In this document: positions 18,405 through 28,605 of the stretch, piece by piece
Layout: each line of letters starts with the position of its first letter
Numbering within the stretch: position 1 is the stretch's first letter
Assembly (NCBI GenBank): GCA_913055685.1
Contig: CAJXKC010000001.1
Coordinates: forward strand, 868,001 to 932,000
Direction of reading: 5' to 3'
Source of the DNA: an uncultured Flavobacteriales bacterium
GTDB lineage: Bacteria > Bacteroidota > Bacteroidia > Flavobacteriales > Schleiferiaceae
Length of the DNA: 64,000 bases
The notes under the pieces: generated by a model
What the model was told of the DNA's origin: nothing
Databases searched by the model: none
What the model saw: only the letters and a program-made list of their open reading frames with translations
Program-made: the position numbers and the translations under genes

Positions 18405-20531
18405 TTATTCAATAATCAGTTTTTCACTTAGTCGCGTTTCCTGTCCTCTGATTTCCATCAGATAAACTCCTGGCGCTAAGTTTAAGTCTAGGTCTTTTTC
18501 AAGATTTGAACCTTGAATATTTAAGGCCTCTTGATGAACCATTTTACCGCTAAGGTCTAGCACTTGGAGGCTGAGGCTGCGGTCCTGTAGGTCGCTAAGT
18601 TTTAGATGCACTCTACCCTGACTAGGATTGGGGTATACCTTAAGATCGGCAGCTTGATATTCATTTAAGCTTACGTCGGTACCTTGCCCGAAACGGATGT
18701 TATCGATATAGAAATTGTTTCCCCCTCCATTTTCGAAAGCGAATTTGATGAGAATGGGGTCGGGGCCAATATAGGCGTCGAAGCTAATGGTCTCGGTTTT
18801 CCACTGACTAGCGGTGGGCACGAAATTAGCCGTTGTCATCGGGGCTGATTGTAAGCGCCCGGAATTGTAGAAACGACGACGAATCCAACTTTGGCCACAG
18901 TCGCGAGACACAAATACTTCTAATTGGTCGGTATTATTGGCGTTTTTAGCCGCAAAGGCATAGTCGAAAAAGAGGTTTAAGCTACTCGCTCCACTAGTTT
19001 CAATCGCTGGAGAAATGAGCTCATCGATTTCGCCGTAGGAAAGAGAAGCATCTTCTAATACTAAAGAGCTGCTTTGGTGTGAGCCAGCGTTTGCAAAATG
19101 CTTAAAGGTGTTGCCGTCTCCACCATCTACGGCGGTCACCAAGTTCGGCAACTGACCATTTTCAAAACTCTCTACCCAAGTTGTTTGGAAGACTGGGGTG
19201 CTGTTATTTTTTACAGTAATGTAGGAGCTGTAGGTTTTGGTATCGGTACCTGCACTATTGCTTACGGTTAAGGTAACATCATAGGTGCCAGGGTTCGCGT
19301 AGGTAACGCTTGGATTTTGAGAAGTGCTGCTGGCAGGGTTCCCACCAGGGAAGGACCAGGTCCAAGACGTAGGGACGCCTTCTTCCGAAATATCCGAAAA
19401 CTGAATTGTTTCGCCATCACAGATGATTTCACGATCGGCTTCTAAAAATGCCTCTGGTGTGCATACTGGCGGGTTTACTAAGCCGGTGAAGCTTGCATTG
19501 GTTCCGGATACTAAGGTTCCTCTTAATCCCGAAAGGGTATGACGCATTCTTGCCTTTTGGTCTGCACTAAACATATTCTGGCAAGAAGTATAATCCATAT
19601 AATTTTCAATCTGATCTACTAAATCAGGCGAATCACTATTGCAAGTATTGGTACTAGGCGAGCAGCCAAAGTTTGAGGCTACTACCGGAGGAGTGTCGTC
19701 ACAAAAATCTCCTTTATCGGCATTGCTGCCTCCAGGAACATCAGTAAAGGGCCAGTTATTACCAACAGTGGCGCCGGTACAGCCAGATTTGTTTGGATCC
19801 TCACCTGGGAAAAAGGTGTGGAATAAGCCTAAATAATGTCCTACTTCATGAGTAAGGGTGCGGCCGTTTGAGCTGTATAGCGAGTTAGCGGCTGTGCCAA
19901 TAGTACCCAATTCATCATGGCGCACAATAATGCCGTCTGAGCTACTAGTGTTCCCTGGGAATGTGGCATAACCTAAAACATTGGAAGGGTTCGCGGGGTC
20001 TGAAGTCCTTACATTGCGAACTACCCAGATATTTAGATAGCGGCTTCTCGGAAAGTCAGTAGCGTAGCGCTTCGATCCATCATTCCCATATAATGAGGTG
20101 TTATCTTGATTGCGAGTGATACCGTCTATACAATTGCCATTGCGATCTTTTTTGGCGAGTACAAATTCAATTTCGGTGTCAACCGCTACTGGTCGAAATA
20201 GAGCCCGAGTTGAACTGGTGTCGGCATTGGTGCGACGGAAGTCTTCATTTAAGATGCGTAGGGCATCTAGAATTTGCGCTTTCGAAATATTGTCTCTTTG
20301 AGTAGCGTAAATAACGTGGAAAACCACCGGGATTTGCAGAACCGTGCCATTGGCCACCGTTTCTACTTCGCTTTGTCCTTCGGCTTTGGGGCCAAAGTAT
20401 TGATTGTATATTTCAGGATTTGCTAATTGCTCTTCCAAGTACTGATCAAAGCCACAGTGCCCATGATCATCGTGTTGAGCGGAAAGATTAAAACCTATAA
20501 AGGCTAGAGATAAAATAAATAGACGCTTCAT
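18405..20531 (-). CDS. Secreted M43 (pappalysin-type) zinc metalloprotease with PKD and T9SS sorting domain
   Basis: LTHEVGHYLGLFHTF; WTWSFPGGNPASSTSQNPSVTY PKD; VYPNPSQGRVHLKL...; start at MKRLFILSLAFIGFNLSAQ. Confidence 0.92.
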   Translation of the reverse strand: MKRLFILSLAFIGFNLSAQHDDHGHCGFDQYLEEQLANPEIYNQYFGPKAEGQSEVETVANGTVLQIPVVFHVIYATQRDNISKAQILDALRILNEDFRRTNADTSSTRALFRPVAVDTEIEFVLAKKDRNGNCIDGITRNQDNTSLYGNDGSKRYATDFPRSRYLNIWVVRNVRTSDPANPSNVLGYATFPGNTSSSDGIIVRHDELGTIGTAANSLYSSNGRTLTHEVGHYLGLFHTFFPGEDPNKSGCTGATVGNNWPFTDVPGGSNADKGDFCDDTPPVVASNFGCSPSTNTCNSDSPDLVDQIENYMDYTSCQNMFSADQKARMRHTLSGLRGTLVSGTNASFTGLVNPPVCTPEAFLEADREIICDGETIQFSDISEEGVPTSWTWSFPGGNPASSTSQNPSVTYANPGTYDVTLTVSNSAGTDTKTYSSYITVKNNSTPVFQTTWVESFENGQLPNLVTAVDGGDGNTFKHFANAGSHQSSSLVLEDASLSYGEIDELISPAIETSGASSLNLFFDYAFAAKNANNTDQLEVFVSRDCGQSWIRRRFYNSGRLQSAPMTTANFVPTASQWKTETISFDAYIGPDPILIKFAFENGGGNNFYIDNIRFGQGTDVSLNEYQAADLKVYPNPSQGRVHLKLSDLQDRSLSLQVLDLSGKMVHQEALNIQGSNLEKDLDLNLAPGVYLMEIRGQETRLSEKLIIE

Positions 20532-20644
20532 ATAAAAAGGCGATAAAAAGGAATTAGGGGCCACAAATATAGACGCTTTATAAACTTATTTGGTGGGGTG
20601 CTAAAATCAGTCAGGTAATTTTCAACGATTTATGGTTAATAAGG

Positions 20645-20677
20645 TTTGGTAGAATGAGAAATTATGTTGTATTTTCG
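20645..20677 (+). promoter_or_regulatory. Promoter of rplM-rpsI: TTTG - 21 bp - TATTTTCG
   Basis: Near-consensus -33/-7 pair upstream of a short leader. Confidence 0.5.
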
Positions 20678-20735
20678 CAGCCCCTTTTCGGGAGAGTAGC
20701 TTTACTTTAGGTAACGATTTAAATATTAAGTAGTT

Positions 20736-21191
20736 GTGAATACAATGAGTTACAAAACAGTGAGTGCAAATAGCAACACTGTTGATAAAAAATGGGTAGT
20801 AGTAGACGCTGAGGGCCAAACTTTAGGTCGTTTAGCTTCTGGAATCGCCTATTTATTGCGCGGTAAGCATAAGACCAATTACACTCCTCACGTAGATTGT
20901 GGTGACAATGTTATTGTGATCAACGCTGAGAAAGTTGTTTTAACTGGTCAGAAAGCTACCGAAAAGGAATATGTTCGTCACACTGAGTATCCTGGTGGTC
21001 AGCGCTTCACTACTCCACGTGAGTTGATGATGAAGAAGCCTACCCGTGTATTGGAGAACGCTGTGAAGGGTATGTTGCCAAAGAATCGTTTAGGTGCTGA
21101 ACTATACCGCAACCTACACGCTTTCGAAGGTGCTGAGCATCCACATGAAGCTCAGAAGCCTCAAACCATCGATATCAATACAATTAAATAA
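20736..21191 (+). CDS. rplM: 50S ribosomal protein L13 (GTG start, or ATG 20745)
   Basis: WVVVDAEGQTLGRLASGIAYLLRGKHKTNYTPHVDCGDNVIVINAEK. Confidence 0.98.
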   Translation: MNTMSYKTVSANSNTVDKKWVVVDAEGQTLGRLASGIAYLLRGKHKTNYTPHVDCGDNVIVINAEKVVLTGQKATEKEYVRHTEYPGGQRFTTPRELMMKKPTRVLENAVKGMLPKNRLGAELYRNLHAFEGAEHPHEAQKPQTIDINTIK

Positions 21192-21204
21192 TAAATAGCT
21201 GAGT

Positions 21205-21591
21205 ATGTCTGTAACTCACACTATTGGTAGAAGAAAGAACGCCGTTGCGCGTGTTTTCTTGAAGGAAGGTAAAGGAGCTATCTCTGTAAACAAGAAAGAT
21301 TACAAAGATTACTTCGATACTGCTACCCTTCACTACAAAGTAGAGCAGGCTTTCGCTGTTACTGAGACTACTGGTCAGTATGACGTAGTAATCAATGTAA
21401 CTGGTGGAGGTATTACTGGTCAGGCTGAGGCCATTCGCCTTGGTATTAGCCGCGCTTTATGCGAGGTTAACCCTGACTTCCGCACTACTTTGAAGCCTGA
21501 AGGTTTCTTGACTCGTGATCCACGTATGGTAGAGCGCAAGAAATTCGGTCAGAAGAAAGCGCGTAAGAAGTTCCAATTCTCCAAGCGTTAA
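21205..21591 (+). CDS. rpsI: 30S ribosomal protein S9
   Basis: [17 protein letters not shown] ... [24 protein letters not shown]. Confidence 0.99.
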   Translation: MSVTHTIGRRKNAVARVFLKEGKGAISVNKKDYKDYFDTATLHYKVEQAFAVTETTGQYDVVINVTGGGITGQAEAIRLGISRALCEVNPDFRTTLKPEGFLTRDPRMVERKKFGQKKARKKFQFSKR

Positions 21592-21597
21592 GAATCT

Positions 21598-21650
21598 ATT
21601 TGGGTTTAGTATCCAAATTCTCCGGGTATTCCAACGGATTGGAATCCACC
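21598..21650 (+). other. Two consecutive stem-loops upstream of rpsB (possible r-protein leader)
   Basis: ATTTGG-9nt-CCAAAT (21598-21618) and ATTCCA-ACGGAT-TGGAAT (21628-21645). Confidence 0.4.
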
Positions 21651-21690
21651 AGAGAGTTGTTTTTAGTGAATGTAAACTTTTAATTATCTC

Positions 21691-22473
21691 ATGGCAGATC
21701 AATTAGTAAAAGAAATGTTAGATGCGGGGGTGCACTTTGGTCACCTTACCCGTAAGTGGAATCCCAACATGGCTCCTTACATCTTTATGGAGCGTAATGG
21801 TATTCACATCATCGACCTGTATAAGACTCAGGCGAAATTAGACCATGCTTCTGAAGCATTAGCAAAAATTGCTGCTAGTGGTCGTAAAATCCTTTATGTA
21901 GCTACTAAGAAACAGGCAAAAGAGATCATCGAGCGCAATGCAGGTGATGTAAACATGCCTTATATCACCGAGCGTTGGCCAGGTGGTATGCTTACCAACT
22001 TCGTTACCATTCGTAAAGCGATCAAAAAGATGCAGAACATCGATCGCATGAAGGAAGATGGTAGCTTTAATACGCTATCTAAGCGTGAGCGTCTTCAAGT
22101 AGACCGTCAACGTGATAAACTGGATCGTCAATTAGGTTCCATCGCAGACATGACCCGACTTCCAGGTGCATTATTCATCGTCGACATCCACAAGGAGCAC
22201 ATTGCCGTTAAGGAAGCTCAAAAATTAGGTATTCCAACTTTTGCAATCGTTGATACCAATAGCGATCCTCAAGAAGTCGACTTCGCTATCCCAGGTAACG
22301 ATGATGCGACTAAGTCAATTGACTTCCTAGTTTCTAAAGTAACTGACGCTATCCGCGGTGGTTTAGCTGAGCGCAATGCTGAAAAATCTAAAGCTAAAGA
22401 CGCTAAGATTAAGAAGGCAGCCGCTAAAGCTGGAGAGACTACTGAGGAAGAAGCTACTACTGAAGAAGCTTAA
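21691..22473 (+). CDS. rpsB: 30S ribosomal protein S2
   Basis: [35 protein letters not shown]. Confidence 0.99.
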   Translation: MADQLVKEMLDAGVHFGHLTRKWNPNMAPYIFMERNGIHIIDLYKTQAKLDHASEALAKIAASGRKILYVATKKQAKEIIERNAGDVNMPYITERWPGGMLTNFVTIRKAIKKMQNIDRMKEDGSFNTLSKRERLQVDRQRDKLDRQLGSIADMTRLPGALFIVDIHKEHIAVKEAQKLGIPTFAIVDTNSDPQEVDFAIPGNDDATKSIDFLVSKVTDAIRGGLAERNAEKSKAKDAKIKKAAAKAGETTEEEATTEEA

Positions 22474-22506
22474 TTTCATCAAAGAATAACGCAGTATTAA
22501 GATACA

Positions 22507-22541
22507 GGAAGGGGTGAAAAGTGATTTTTATCCCTTCTTTA
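22507..22541 (+). terminator. Hairpin between rpsB and tsf (terminator/attenuator)
   Basis: GGAAGGGGTGAAAA-GTGA-TTTTTATCCCTTC. Confidence 0.5.
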
Positions 22542-22569
22542 TTTTCAAGAATAAAAACACACAAAGACA

Positions 22570-23394
22570 ATGGCTAAGATCACCGCAGCTGAGGTAAATA
22601 AACTCAGAAAACAAACTGGAGCCGGTATGATGGATTGCAAAAATGCCCTAGTTGAGGCAGAAGGCGATTTTGAAAAGGCTGTAGATATCCTTCGTAAAAA
22701 AGGTCAGAAAGTTGCTGCAAAGCGCGCCGACCGCGAAGCAACTGAAGGTTGTGTATTGGCAGCGAGCTCTGCTGACAACTCTTTCGGTGCTGTAATGAGC
22801 TTAAATTGTGAAACTGATTTCGTTGCTAAAAACGATAGTTTCGTAGAATTAACCAATGCTATCCTTAGCACGGCTATCGAGAATAAGGTTGCCGATAAGG
22901 ATGCCCTTTTAGCCATGAGCTTAGGCGAGATGACTGTTGCCGACAAGCTTACTGAGCAAACTGGTGTTATTGGTGAGAAATTAGAAATCGGTTCTTACGA
23001 GGTAATTGAAGCGGCTTATGTAGCTAGTTATATCCACGCAGGTAACAAATTAGCTACTATCGTTGGTCTTACTGCTGAAGCAGAAGAAGCGGGTAAAAAC
23101 GTAGCTATGCAAGCTGCTGCAATGAACCCAGTGGCTCTTGACCGCGACAGCGTAGAGCAAGAAATTATCGACCGCGAATTAGAGGTAGGTAAAGAATTAG
23201 CCCGTCAAGAAGGTAAGCCAGAAGCAATGTTAGACAAGATTGCCGAAGGTCGCTTAAACAAGTTCTTCAAGGAGAACACCTTAGTTGACCAAGCTTATAT
23301 CCGTGATAACAAGTTGAGCATTGCTAAGTACTTACAGTCTGTGAACAAAGACCTTGCAGTAACGGCTTTCCGTCGCGTAGGCTTAGGCGTTTAA
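22570..23394 (+). CDS. tsf: Elongation factor Ts
   Basis: [47 protein letters not shown]. Confidence 0.99.
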   Translation: MAKITAAEVNKLRKQTGAGMMDCKNALVEAEGDFEKAVDILRKKGQKVAAKRADREATEGCVLAASSADNSFGAVMSLNCETDFVAKNDSFVELTNAILSTAIENKVADKDALLAMSLGEMTVADKLTEQTGVIGEKLEIGSYEVIEAAYVASYIHAGNKLATIVGLTAEAEEAGKNVAMQAAAMNPVALDRDSVEQEIIDRELEVGKELARQEGKPEAMLDKIAEGRLNKFFKENTLVDQAYIRDNKLSIAKYLQSVNKDLAVTAFRRVGLGV

Positions 23395-23417
23395 TAGCGT
23401 CCGTACTTATTTATAGA

Positions 23418-23450
23418 AGAGCTAATGTTTCGGCATTAGCTCTTTTTTTT
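23418..23450 (+). terminator. Intrinsic terminator after tsf
   Basis: AGAGCTAATG-TTTCGG-CATTAGCTCT followed by a T-tract. Confidence 0.92.
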
Positions 23451-23501
23451 ATGCCCAATTTAGGGTCATCCTTGTATCTTTGCTTAAACCAAGCGCAGCA
23501 C

Positions 23502-24209
23502 ATGAAATACAAACGCATTCTTCTTAAGTTAAGTGGCGAGTCTTTAATGGGTGATCAAGCCTATGGCATCAATGGTGACCGTTTAAAGGAATACGCGACA
23601 GAAATTAAAACGGTGGTAGAAATGGGCGTGGAAGTAGCCATTGTAATTGGTGGCGGAAACATCTTCCGCGGTTTAAAAGGTGCCAGCGAAGGTATGGACC
23701 GCACCCAGGCAGACCATATGGGAATGCTTGCGACCGTAATTAATGGCTTGGCTCTTCAAAGCGCGCTTGAGGCTGAAGGGGTAAAAACCCGCTTGCAATC
23801 GGCAATTGAAATGGATAAGGTGGCCGAGCCATTTATTCGTCGCAGAGCTACTCGCCACCTCGAAAAAGGTCGTGTGGTTATCTTTGGGGGAGGTACCGGA
23901 AACCCTTATTTTACTACTGATACGGCGGCAACTTTACGCGCCATAGAGGTAGATGCCGATGTGATTTTAAAAGGTACCCGTGTTGACGGTATCTACACGG
24001 CTGACCCCGAAAAAGACGCAAATGCGCAGAAATATGAGTCAATTTCTTTTAAGGAAGTATACGAGAAGGGCTTAAATGTAATGGACATGACCGCCTTTAC
24101 CCTGTCCAAAGAAAACGACCTACCCATCATTGTATTTGACATGAATAAACCAGGTAACTTACAGGCCTTGCTCCAAGGCGAGAAAGTAGGTACCTTGGTA
24201 GCCAATTAA
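23502..24209 (+). CDS. pyrH: UMP kinase
   Basis: [28 protein letters not shown]; start moved to ATG 23502. Confidence 0.98.
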   Translation: MKYKRILLKLSGESLMGDQAYGINGDRLKEYATEIKTVVEMGVEVAIVIGGGNIFRGLKGASEGMDRTQADHMGMLATVINGLALQSALEAEGVKTRLQSAIEMDKVAEPFIRRRATRHLEKGRVVIFGGGTGNPYFTTDTAATLRAIEVDADVILKGTRVDGIYTADPEKDANAQKYESISFKEVYEKGLNVMDMTAFTLSKENDLPIIVFDMNKPGNLQALLQGEKVGTLVAN

Positions 24210-24222
24210 TTTAGATCCTCAA

Positions 24223-24777
24223 ATGGAAGATATCGATTTGATTATCAACGAGGCCGCGGATAGCATGACCAAAGCTATCAAACACCTCGAGAAAGAGTTG
24301 TTGAAGATTAGGGCTGGGCGTGCAAACCCAGCGAACCTCGAAGGGGTGATGGTTGAATATTATGGTTCAATGACGCCTATTTCTCAAGTAGCTAATATCG
24401 CCACTCCCGATGCGCGAACCTTATCGGTTCAGCCATGGGAAAAAGCCATGATTCCAGAATTAGAAAAGGCGATTCTAAACGCCAATCTTGGTCTGAATCC
24501 CCAGAACAATGGCGAGATGATTATTATTAATATTCCGCCCTTAACCGAGGAACGTCGTCGTGAATTGGTAAAGCGTGCTAAAGCTGAAGGAGAAGACGCA
24601 AAAATCTCTATCCGCAATTCCCGTAAGGATGCCAATGACATGCTAAAGGATTTAGACGGAATTAGCGAGGACTTAGTAAAAGATGCCGAAGACCGCGTGC
24701 AAAGCGTTACGAATAAAAATGTTGCGCGAGTAGATGAAATTATCAGTCATAAAGAGGCTGATATCATGAAGGTCTAA
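24223..24777 (+). CDS. frr: Ribosome recycling factor
   Basis: HLEKELLKIRAGRANPANLEGVMVEYYGSMTPISQVANI. Confidence 0.99.
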   Translation: MEDIDLIINEAADSMTKAIKHLEKELLKIRAGRANPANLEGVMVEYYGSMTPISQVANIATPDARTLSVQPWEKAMIPELEKAILNANLGLNPQNNGEMIIINIPPLTEERRRELVKRAKAEGEDAKISIRNSRKDANDMLKDLDGISEDLVKDAEDRVQSVTNKNVARVDEIISHKEADIMKV

Positions 24778-24802
24778 GCCGCAGTAAAAGAAAAGAATAT
24801 TG

Positions 24803-24829
24803 AAGGAGTCCAGAGGGCTCCTTTTTTTA
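24803..24829. terminator. Bidirectional terminator
   Basis: AAGGAG-tccagaggg-CTCCTTTTTTT between convergent frr and rsmI. Confidence 0.75.
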
Positions 24830-25501
24830 TGCCTTTCCGGCGATGCAGATTACGAATTCGCCTTTCGGCTGATGCTCTTCAGCGTAAGCTTGCAGTTCCT
24901 CGAGGCTACCGCGGCGGGTTTCCTCGAATTTCTTGGAAATTTCTCGACTGTAAGAAGCTTGCCTTTCCGGGCCTAAATAGGCGGCTAAATCTTTAAAGGT
25001 GCGCGCCAATCGATGCGGAGATTCATAAACAATAATGGTGCGTTCTTCTTCAGCCAACTTCTTCAGCTTAGTTTGACGGCCCTTCTTCACCGGTAAAAAG
25101 CCTTCAAAAACGAAATTATGTGCCGCAAGGCCGCTGTTAACTAAGGCCGGTACAAATGCGGTTGCCCCGGGAAAAGTTTGTACCTCAATACCATTGTCAA
25201 TCGCCGCTCGCACCATTAAATAGCCGGGGTCTGATATGGCCGGTGTGCCTGCATCGCTAATCAATGCGATATCCTGCCCCGCCTTTAAGGCTTCCACAAA
25301 CTGCCCCACCACCTTATGCTCATTGTGCATATGGAAGGGACGCAGATTGGCATCTATTTCGAAGTGCTTTAAAAGTTTACCGCTGGTACGGGTGTCCTCA
25401 GCTAAAACCAAGTCCACTTCCTTTAAAGTTCGAATGGCGCGAAAACTCATGTCTTCCAAATTGCCAATAGGCGTGGCTACTATGTATAATTTACCTGCCA
25501 T
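24827..25501 (-). CDS. rsmI: 16S rRNA (cytidine1402-2'-O)-methyltransferase
   Basis: LYIVATPIGNLEDMSFRAIRTLKEVDLVLAEDTRTSGKLL; ISDAGTPAISDPGYLMV. Confidence 0.97.
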   Translation of the reverse strand: MAGKLYIVATPIGNLEDMSFRAIRTLKEVDLVLAEDTRTSGKLLKHFEIDANLRPFHMHNEHKVVGQFVEALKAGQDIALISDAGTPAISDPGYLMVRAAIDNGIEVQTFPGATAFVPALVNSGLAAHNFVFEGFLPVKKGRQTKLKKLAEEERTIIVYESPHRLARTFKDLAAYLGPERQASYSREISKKFEETRRGSLEELQAYAEEHQPKGEFVICIAGKA

Positions 25502-25837
25502 TTAATATTTCTCGGGATCCAAATGATCGGCCGGATTCCAAAAGTACGTTTCAAAATTTTGAACCTGGTCATTCGCCACTGGAACTCCTTCATTTTCTAA
25601 AAGTTCTTGCATGAGCGTCGAGCCACCAAAATAATGCTTACCGCTTAGCATTCCCAATCTGTTTACCACTCGGTGGGCGGGAACACCTTCTTTGCCAATG
25701 CTGGCATTCATGGCATAGCCGACCATTCGAGCACTTCGTGCTGCGCCAAGGAATTTGGCAATCGCCCCATAGGAGCTTACTCGGCCGGCGGGAATTTGAC
25801 GGCAGACTTCATGCACTCTGTCGAAGAAATCACTCAA
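25502..25837 (-). CDS. MGMT-family DNA-binding protein (alkyltransferase-like)
   Basis: VYEVCRQIPAGRVSSYGAIAKFLG-type fold, MNAS...VPAHRVVNRLGMLSGK; methyl-acceptor PCHRV replaced by PAHRV. Confidence 0.9.
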   Translation of the reverse strand: MSDFFDRVHEVCRQIPAGRVSSYGAIAKFLGAARSARMVGYAMNASIGKEGVPAHRVVNRLGMLSGKHYFGGSTLMQELLENEGVPVANDQVQNFETYFWNPADHLDPEKY

Positions 25838-26504
25838 GGCGGAAGCGTAAATAGGTTATGCTTTTTCCTTTGCCTCTAAATAGCATTTCGTAATGCGTCT
25901 GTACCTCATGCAGTATGGGCTCCTGACCTTGCTTCAATTGCTTATCGATGTCGTAGAAGCACTTCTCGATAGGGTAGTTTAGGGCTTGAAGAATGCCGAT
26001 GGTGTAGCCGTGTAAAAACTCGCTATCCGTTTTTAAATGCATTAGCCCGGCGGGCTGTAAAATCTCTTTGTAGCGATTTAAAAAATCGGGATGCGTAAGC
26101 CGGTGCTTTATCCGTTCATGTTTTATTTGTGGGTCGGGAAAGGTGATCCATATTTCTGAAATTTCGCCCGGCGCAAAGCACTTATCGATCAATTCAATTT
26201 GGGCACGCAAGAAGGCCACATTATTCAGTTCATTATCGCGTGCTTCGGTGGCACCATACCAAATGCGTGCCCCTTTAATATCTACGCCAATGTAATTCAC
26301 CTCCGGATTGCGGCGAGCCATGGCTACCGTGTACTCACCTTTGCCGCATCCTAATTCCAAAACAATCGGATTAGAGTTGCCGAACATTTCCTGAGCCCAT
26401 TTACCTGCTAAAGCTAAGCCTGCTAAGGCCTCGTCGCGACTGGGTTCCACCACGTGGCGCATTTCTGCATTTTCCTTAAACCGAATTAGTTTTTTTCTTG
26501 CCAT
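25830..26504 (-). CDS. trmB: tRNA (guanosine(46)-N7)-methyltransferase
   Basis: VLELGCGKGEYTVAMARRNPEVNYIGVDIKGARIW; WITFPDPQIKHERIKHRLT. Confidence 0.97.
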   Translation of the reverse strand: MARKKLIRFKENAEMRHVVEPSRDEALAGLALAGKWAQEMFGNSNPIVLELGCGKGEYTVAMARRNPEVNYIGVDIKGARIWYGATEARDNELNNVAFLRAQIELIDKCFAPGEISEIWITFPDPQIKHERIKHRLTHPDFLNRYKEILQPAGLMHLKTDSEFLHGYTIGILQALNYPIEKCFYDIDKQLKQGQEPILHEVQTHYEMLFRGKGKSITYLRFRLE

Positions 26505-26508
26505 GGGG

Positions 26509-26516
26509 CAAAATTA
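26509..26516 (-). promoter_or_regulatory. -7 box TAATTTTG four nt before the trmB ATG
   Basis: TAATTTTGCCCCATGG on - strand. Confidence 0.6.
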
Positions 26517-26543
26517 ATTCATTGCATTTCAGAACTTGCGACT

Positions 26544-27572
26544 ATGGCAAAAAGAATCCTTTTTGGGGTGTTGAATTGGGGGCTCGGGCATGCGAGTCGC
26601 AGCGGTTTACTAATCCGTAGACTGGTATCCGAAGGATTTGAACCCGTATTAGCTTCCGACGGACTAGCCTTGGAGTACTTGAGAAGAGAGTTTCCTAACT
26701 TAGAAAGTCGCGAATTACCACCCTATGAAGTGCGGTATAGTAAGGGTAGCAACCAATGGCCTAAATTATTGGCTGCCCTTCCTAGTTTGGCTAAGGCAGC
26801 GGCAAAGGAAAAAGCATTAGTAGAATATTGGTTCGAGGCCGATGGTTTTGAGGGGGTTATTTCCGATAACCGCTTAGGTTTCTATCACAAGGCGCGTCCA
26901 TCAGTTTACATTAGTCACCAGTTAGCCCCGCAAGCAGGAATTTTTACAGCCGTCGCCAAAAGACTTCACGCTTCTTATTACACCAATTTTAATGAAATTT
27001 GGGTACCCGATACGCCACTATCTACCCTTAGCGGTAAGCTAAGTAAAGCAAAGGTCGGAGGACTTCGCTACATCGGTCCCTTATCGGCCTTAAAGCCTAA
27101 GGAAGGTAAGCAGAATAAGATCTTGGTAGTGCTAAGTGGACCAGAGCCGCAGCGAAGTATTTTGGAAGCAGATATTTTAAATCAGGCGGAAGCATTAAAG
27201 GAGGACTTGGTGGTAGTACGTGGCACTAATTTAGCCTGTGATTCACGCTATCAGAAGAGCTATAAAATTTATGATTTCCTCGGAGCAGAGGATTTATCAA
27301 AATTGATAAATGAGGCCAAATTGGTGATATCGCGCAGCGGCTACAGCTCCATAATGGACTATTATCATTTAGGTAAGCGGGCGCTTTTAGTTCCTACTCC
27401 GGGCCAAAGTGAACAGGAGTACTTAGCGAAGTCCCTTATGAAAAAGGGGTATTTCCATGCCGTTGCGCAGAAAGACTTGGATTTGGAAAGGGATATTGAA
27501 AAAAGCCTTGCCTATCCCGAACTTGAAGCTCAGCCAATAGTACTAGCCGACGATTTGTTTAGGCTTTTTTAA
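26544..27572 (+). CDS. Glycosyltransferase (MurG/GT28-like)
   Basis: RILFGVLNWGLGHASRSGLLIRRL; LVISRSGYSSIMDYYHLGKRALLVPTPGQSEQEYLA. Confidence 0.82.
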   Translation: MAKRILFGVLNWGLGHASRSGLLIRRLVSEGFEPVLASDGLALEYLRREFPNLESRELPPYEVRYSKGSNQWPKLLAALPSLAKAAAKEKALVEYWFEADGFEGVISDNRLGFYHKARPSVYISHQLAPQAGIFTAVAKRLHASYYTNFNEIWVPDTPLSTLSGKLSKAKVGGLRYIGPLSALKPKEGKQNKILVVLSGPEPQRSILEADILNQAEALKEDLVVVRGTNLACDSRYQKSYKIYDFLGAEDLSKLINEAKLVISRSGYSSIMDYYHLGKRALLVPTPGQSEQEYLAKSLMKKGYFHAVAQKDLDLERDIEKSLAYPELEAQPIVLADDLFRLF

Positions 27573-28605
27573 GGGTGAAGGAAAAGGTAGAGCCCTGGTC
27601 TTCACTACTACGCACATTAATAGTTTGCTTATGCGCCTCGATGATGTGCTTTACAATGGATAGTCCCAAACCAGTGCCCCCTGCATCTCTGCTGCGGCTT
27701 TTGTCTACCCGGTAAAAGCGTTCAAAAACTCGTGGGAGATCGGCTTGCGGAATACCCACGCCATCGTCGCTAATTTCAATGAGGATATGTGCATCCATGT
27801 CAAAAAAACGCACTTCGACCATGCCTTTTTCGCGTCCGTATTTTACCGCATTACCAATGAGGTTAATAAGAACCTGCTCAATCTTTGAGCGATCGGCACT
27901 TACCCAAACTGGTCGGTCATTTTCCTTACGGGTTTTAAACTCTATTTTTTTCTTTTTGCCATTGTCTTCGAGCAATTCGTAAACGTCTTCCACCAGTTCA
28001 ACGATATCGAAACGGCCATAATTCACTTGCACGCGATCCGATTCTAGGGCGGAAATAACCTCGAGATCTTCGATGATATTAATCATCCGGTCTACCGACT
28101 TATTAGCCCTTTTTAAATAGCGGCGGTTTATCTCCTTGTCGTCTATTGCTCCGTCTAACAGGGTGAGCAGGTAGCCTTGAATATTGAAAATGGGCGTTTT
28201 TAATTCATGAGAAATATTGCCGATAAATTCCCGACGAAAGTTTTCACGCTCCCTTAATTCAGCAATTTCATTACGGTTTTGGGTGGCCCATTCCGAAACT
28301 TCCTTGGTAACAAGATCGAGATCGGTTGAACGTGCTAATTCATCCTCATCGCGTTCATTACCAATTTTAAGTTCATGAATGTTCTTGTAGATGATCTTAA
28401 CCTTGCTGTATACGAATTGCTCAACCCCAATGCGAATCAAGAAATAGGAGACAAGCGCTATAAAGGTGCTAATAGACAGGGGTAAATAATCGGGTACCCC
28501 TTCCTTTACCAGTACTGCCTTAAAGGCACTAAGGGCAGCAAAGGATATTCCTCCGATTAATATCGAGAGAACAAAGGCTAATGTTCCGGGGCGGTCAAAT
28601 CGCAT
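27559..28605 (-). CDS. PhoR-like sensor histidine kinase
   Basis: REFIGNISHELKTPIFNIQGYL; LINLIGNAVKYG; RVFERFYRVDKSRSRDAGGTGLGLSIVKHIIEAH. Confidence 0.93.
   Translation of the reverse strand: MRFDRPGTLAFVLSILIGGISFAALSAFKAVLVKEGVPDYLPLSISTFIALVSYFLIRIGVEQFVYSKVKIIYKNIHELKIGNERDEDELARSTDLDLVTKEVSEWATQNRNEIAELRERENFRREFIGNISHELKTPIFNIQGYLLTLLDGAIDDKEINRRYLKRANKSVDRMINIIEDLEVISALESDRVQVNYGRFDIVELVEDVYELLEDNGKKKKIEFKTRKENDRPVWVSADRSKIEQVLINLIGNAVKYGREKGMVEVRFFDMDAHILIEISDDGVGIPQADLPRVFERFYRVDKSRSRDAGGTGLGLSIVKHIIEAHKQTINVRSSEDQGSTFSFTLKKA

Noticed and set aside
25236-25505. + strand ORFs 25236-25505 and 25264-25470
   Set aside because: Antisense to rsmI, no domain similarity.
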